Source: Tethybacter castelli (GTDB lineage Bacteria > Pseudomonadota > Gammaproteobacteria > Tethybacterales > Tethybacteraceae). Taken from it: a stretch of 23,735 nt of DNA. The stretch covers positions 1 to 23,735 of the forward strand of contig JAZHEJ010000005.1 of the NCBI GenBank assembly GCA_036679665.1, read 5' to 3'. The stretch's first letter is position 1; every line of letters starts with the position of its first letter. The notes under the pieces are model-generated. The model searched no databases. It was not told the DNA's origin and saw only the letters and a program-made list of their open reading frames with translations. Of the stretch, positions 23,691-23,735 are shown piece by piece. Both the position numbers and the translations under genes were made by a program.

Positions 23691-23735
23691 TGATCAGCGC
23701 GGCGCGTGACGGACGTGGACCACTGAGAGCTTCGC
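22204..23735 (-). CDS. GT-C-like membrane glycosyltransferase, tandem copy 2, N-terminus outside window, internal 40-codon loss
   Basis: This is a paralogue of the downstream gene; the visible part corresponds to its residues from about 146 to the end, 509 residues. The frame is open through the window edge, so the start and first helices are not seen. It matches copy 1 almost base for base between about 22968 and 23735, apart from one patch and a clean 120-bp loss. Copy 1 residues 171-210 (beginning ARHDLVLL, including the RHD motif and a membrane helix) are missing, so LIPL joins SLWTGFS. The C-terminal domain is clearly diverged but keeps GHIYDLLGIADPYIARL, RVAHWQRPVAAEYL and RSPNLWTKERWQAIWRLISD. 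The frame is intact. It may be a specialised variant, an inactive copy used as a donor for recombination, or in part an assembly effect. Confidence 0.7.
   Translation of the reverse strand, partial: EALSGPRPSRAALIKMFLVASLIPLSLWTGFSLAYYGMPFPNTYYAKAATGIERIGLVQAGINYYLVNLFFDPVTVIGVLAGTYYLLRSKQIAIGLGLLLNLLYVLWLGGDYMLTRFLTYSFILVLACGGQGLVDKVRGNLRVWQKVVLVGCMVLLGLILWQETWQMNIVRWVSVVYQNTLLVTESPGGEILNELHRLEPRGLLLCMLLLSWLIWMPGVKWIQTMRGIPAVSLNGIALVGAGLAYLQFNPSATIHLRAPTDISVFSVVQLRHEIDFNKHSTLDAWLDHRQGIRRQEALLTKYALTNTYYIDGKPTLLSPKFPDLVWRKSGEYMGIKTDRVLLSYIGLAAYSYGVDGHIYDLLGIADPYIARLGVHKFSPFFRVAHWQRPVAAEYLTRDLTSETWQLGEDYQRLAQDVNLATRSPNLWTKERWQAIWRLISDQYTLPVPQDVLRLNSYFYLLRKDSCAQCLSVISVLADSKFVPLKIVIGRDWWARQINLGNNEAVLFSL

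Overview
The window looks like chromosomal DNA of a gammaproteobacterium or a close relative. The evidence is an E. coli-type PurB, an ErpA-type iron-sulfur carrier, oligoribonuclease (Orn), a release factor 2 with the SPF and GGQ motifs, RecG, an MepM-like endopeptidase and a Fur-controlled FbpABC-type iron importer. Base composition is roughly balanced (visual estimate) and genes are tightly packed on both strands. I saw no tRNA, rRNA, CRISPR array, insertion sequence or phage gene. Genus cannot be called.

Layout. (1) 1-1531: the end of an ABC importer (permease cut by the window edge, then its ATPase). (2) 1733-3703: a CPA2 cation/proton antiporter with a C-terminal RCK module. (3) 3758-5865: groES-groEL behind a divergent CIRCE-like operator, ending in a hairpin. 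(4) 5873-6997: prfB on the minus strand, without the usual programmed frameshift. (5) 7073-10508: an unusual RmuC-family protein with a very long 11-residue-periodic rod, followed closely by purB, which has no ordinary start codon. (6) 14768-10444, minus strand: a Fur-controlled operon of iron-binding protein, fused permease, ATPase and a TerC-family membrane protein lacking an internal segment. (7) 14831-16323: an M23 endopeptidase. (8) 16701-16324, minus: erpA. (9) 16861-18930: recG. (10) 23735-18887, minus: two tandem copies of a GT-C-like membrane glycosyltransferase, then orn and a membrane-anchored retropepsin-like protease.

How the parts relate. The Fbp-type importer and ErpA touch iron supply and Fe-S assembly but have separate promoters. 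RmuC-like protein and RecG both relate to DNA recombination, but they are not adjacent. GroESL has its own repressor-type operator. The rest is ordinary housekeeping (translation termination, purine synthesis, RNA turnover, cell wall).

The points most worth following are: a TATAAT-like box 12-13 bases before the ATG of four genes, which suggests leaderless or near-leaderless mRNAs; the RmuC homologue with a degenerate nuclease motif and about 27 hendecads; two clean in-frame internal losses (about 36 codons in the TerC homologue, 40 codons in one glycosyltransferase copy) that each remove a conserved motif; the mosaic, gene-conversion-like similarity of the tandem glycosyltransferases; and purB apparently starting at ATC. 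No single feature is clearly a new defence or mobile system.
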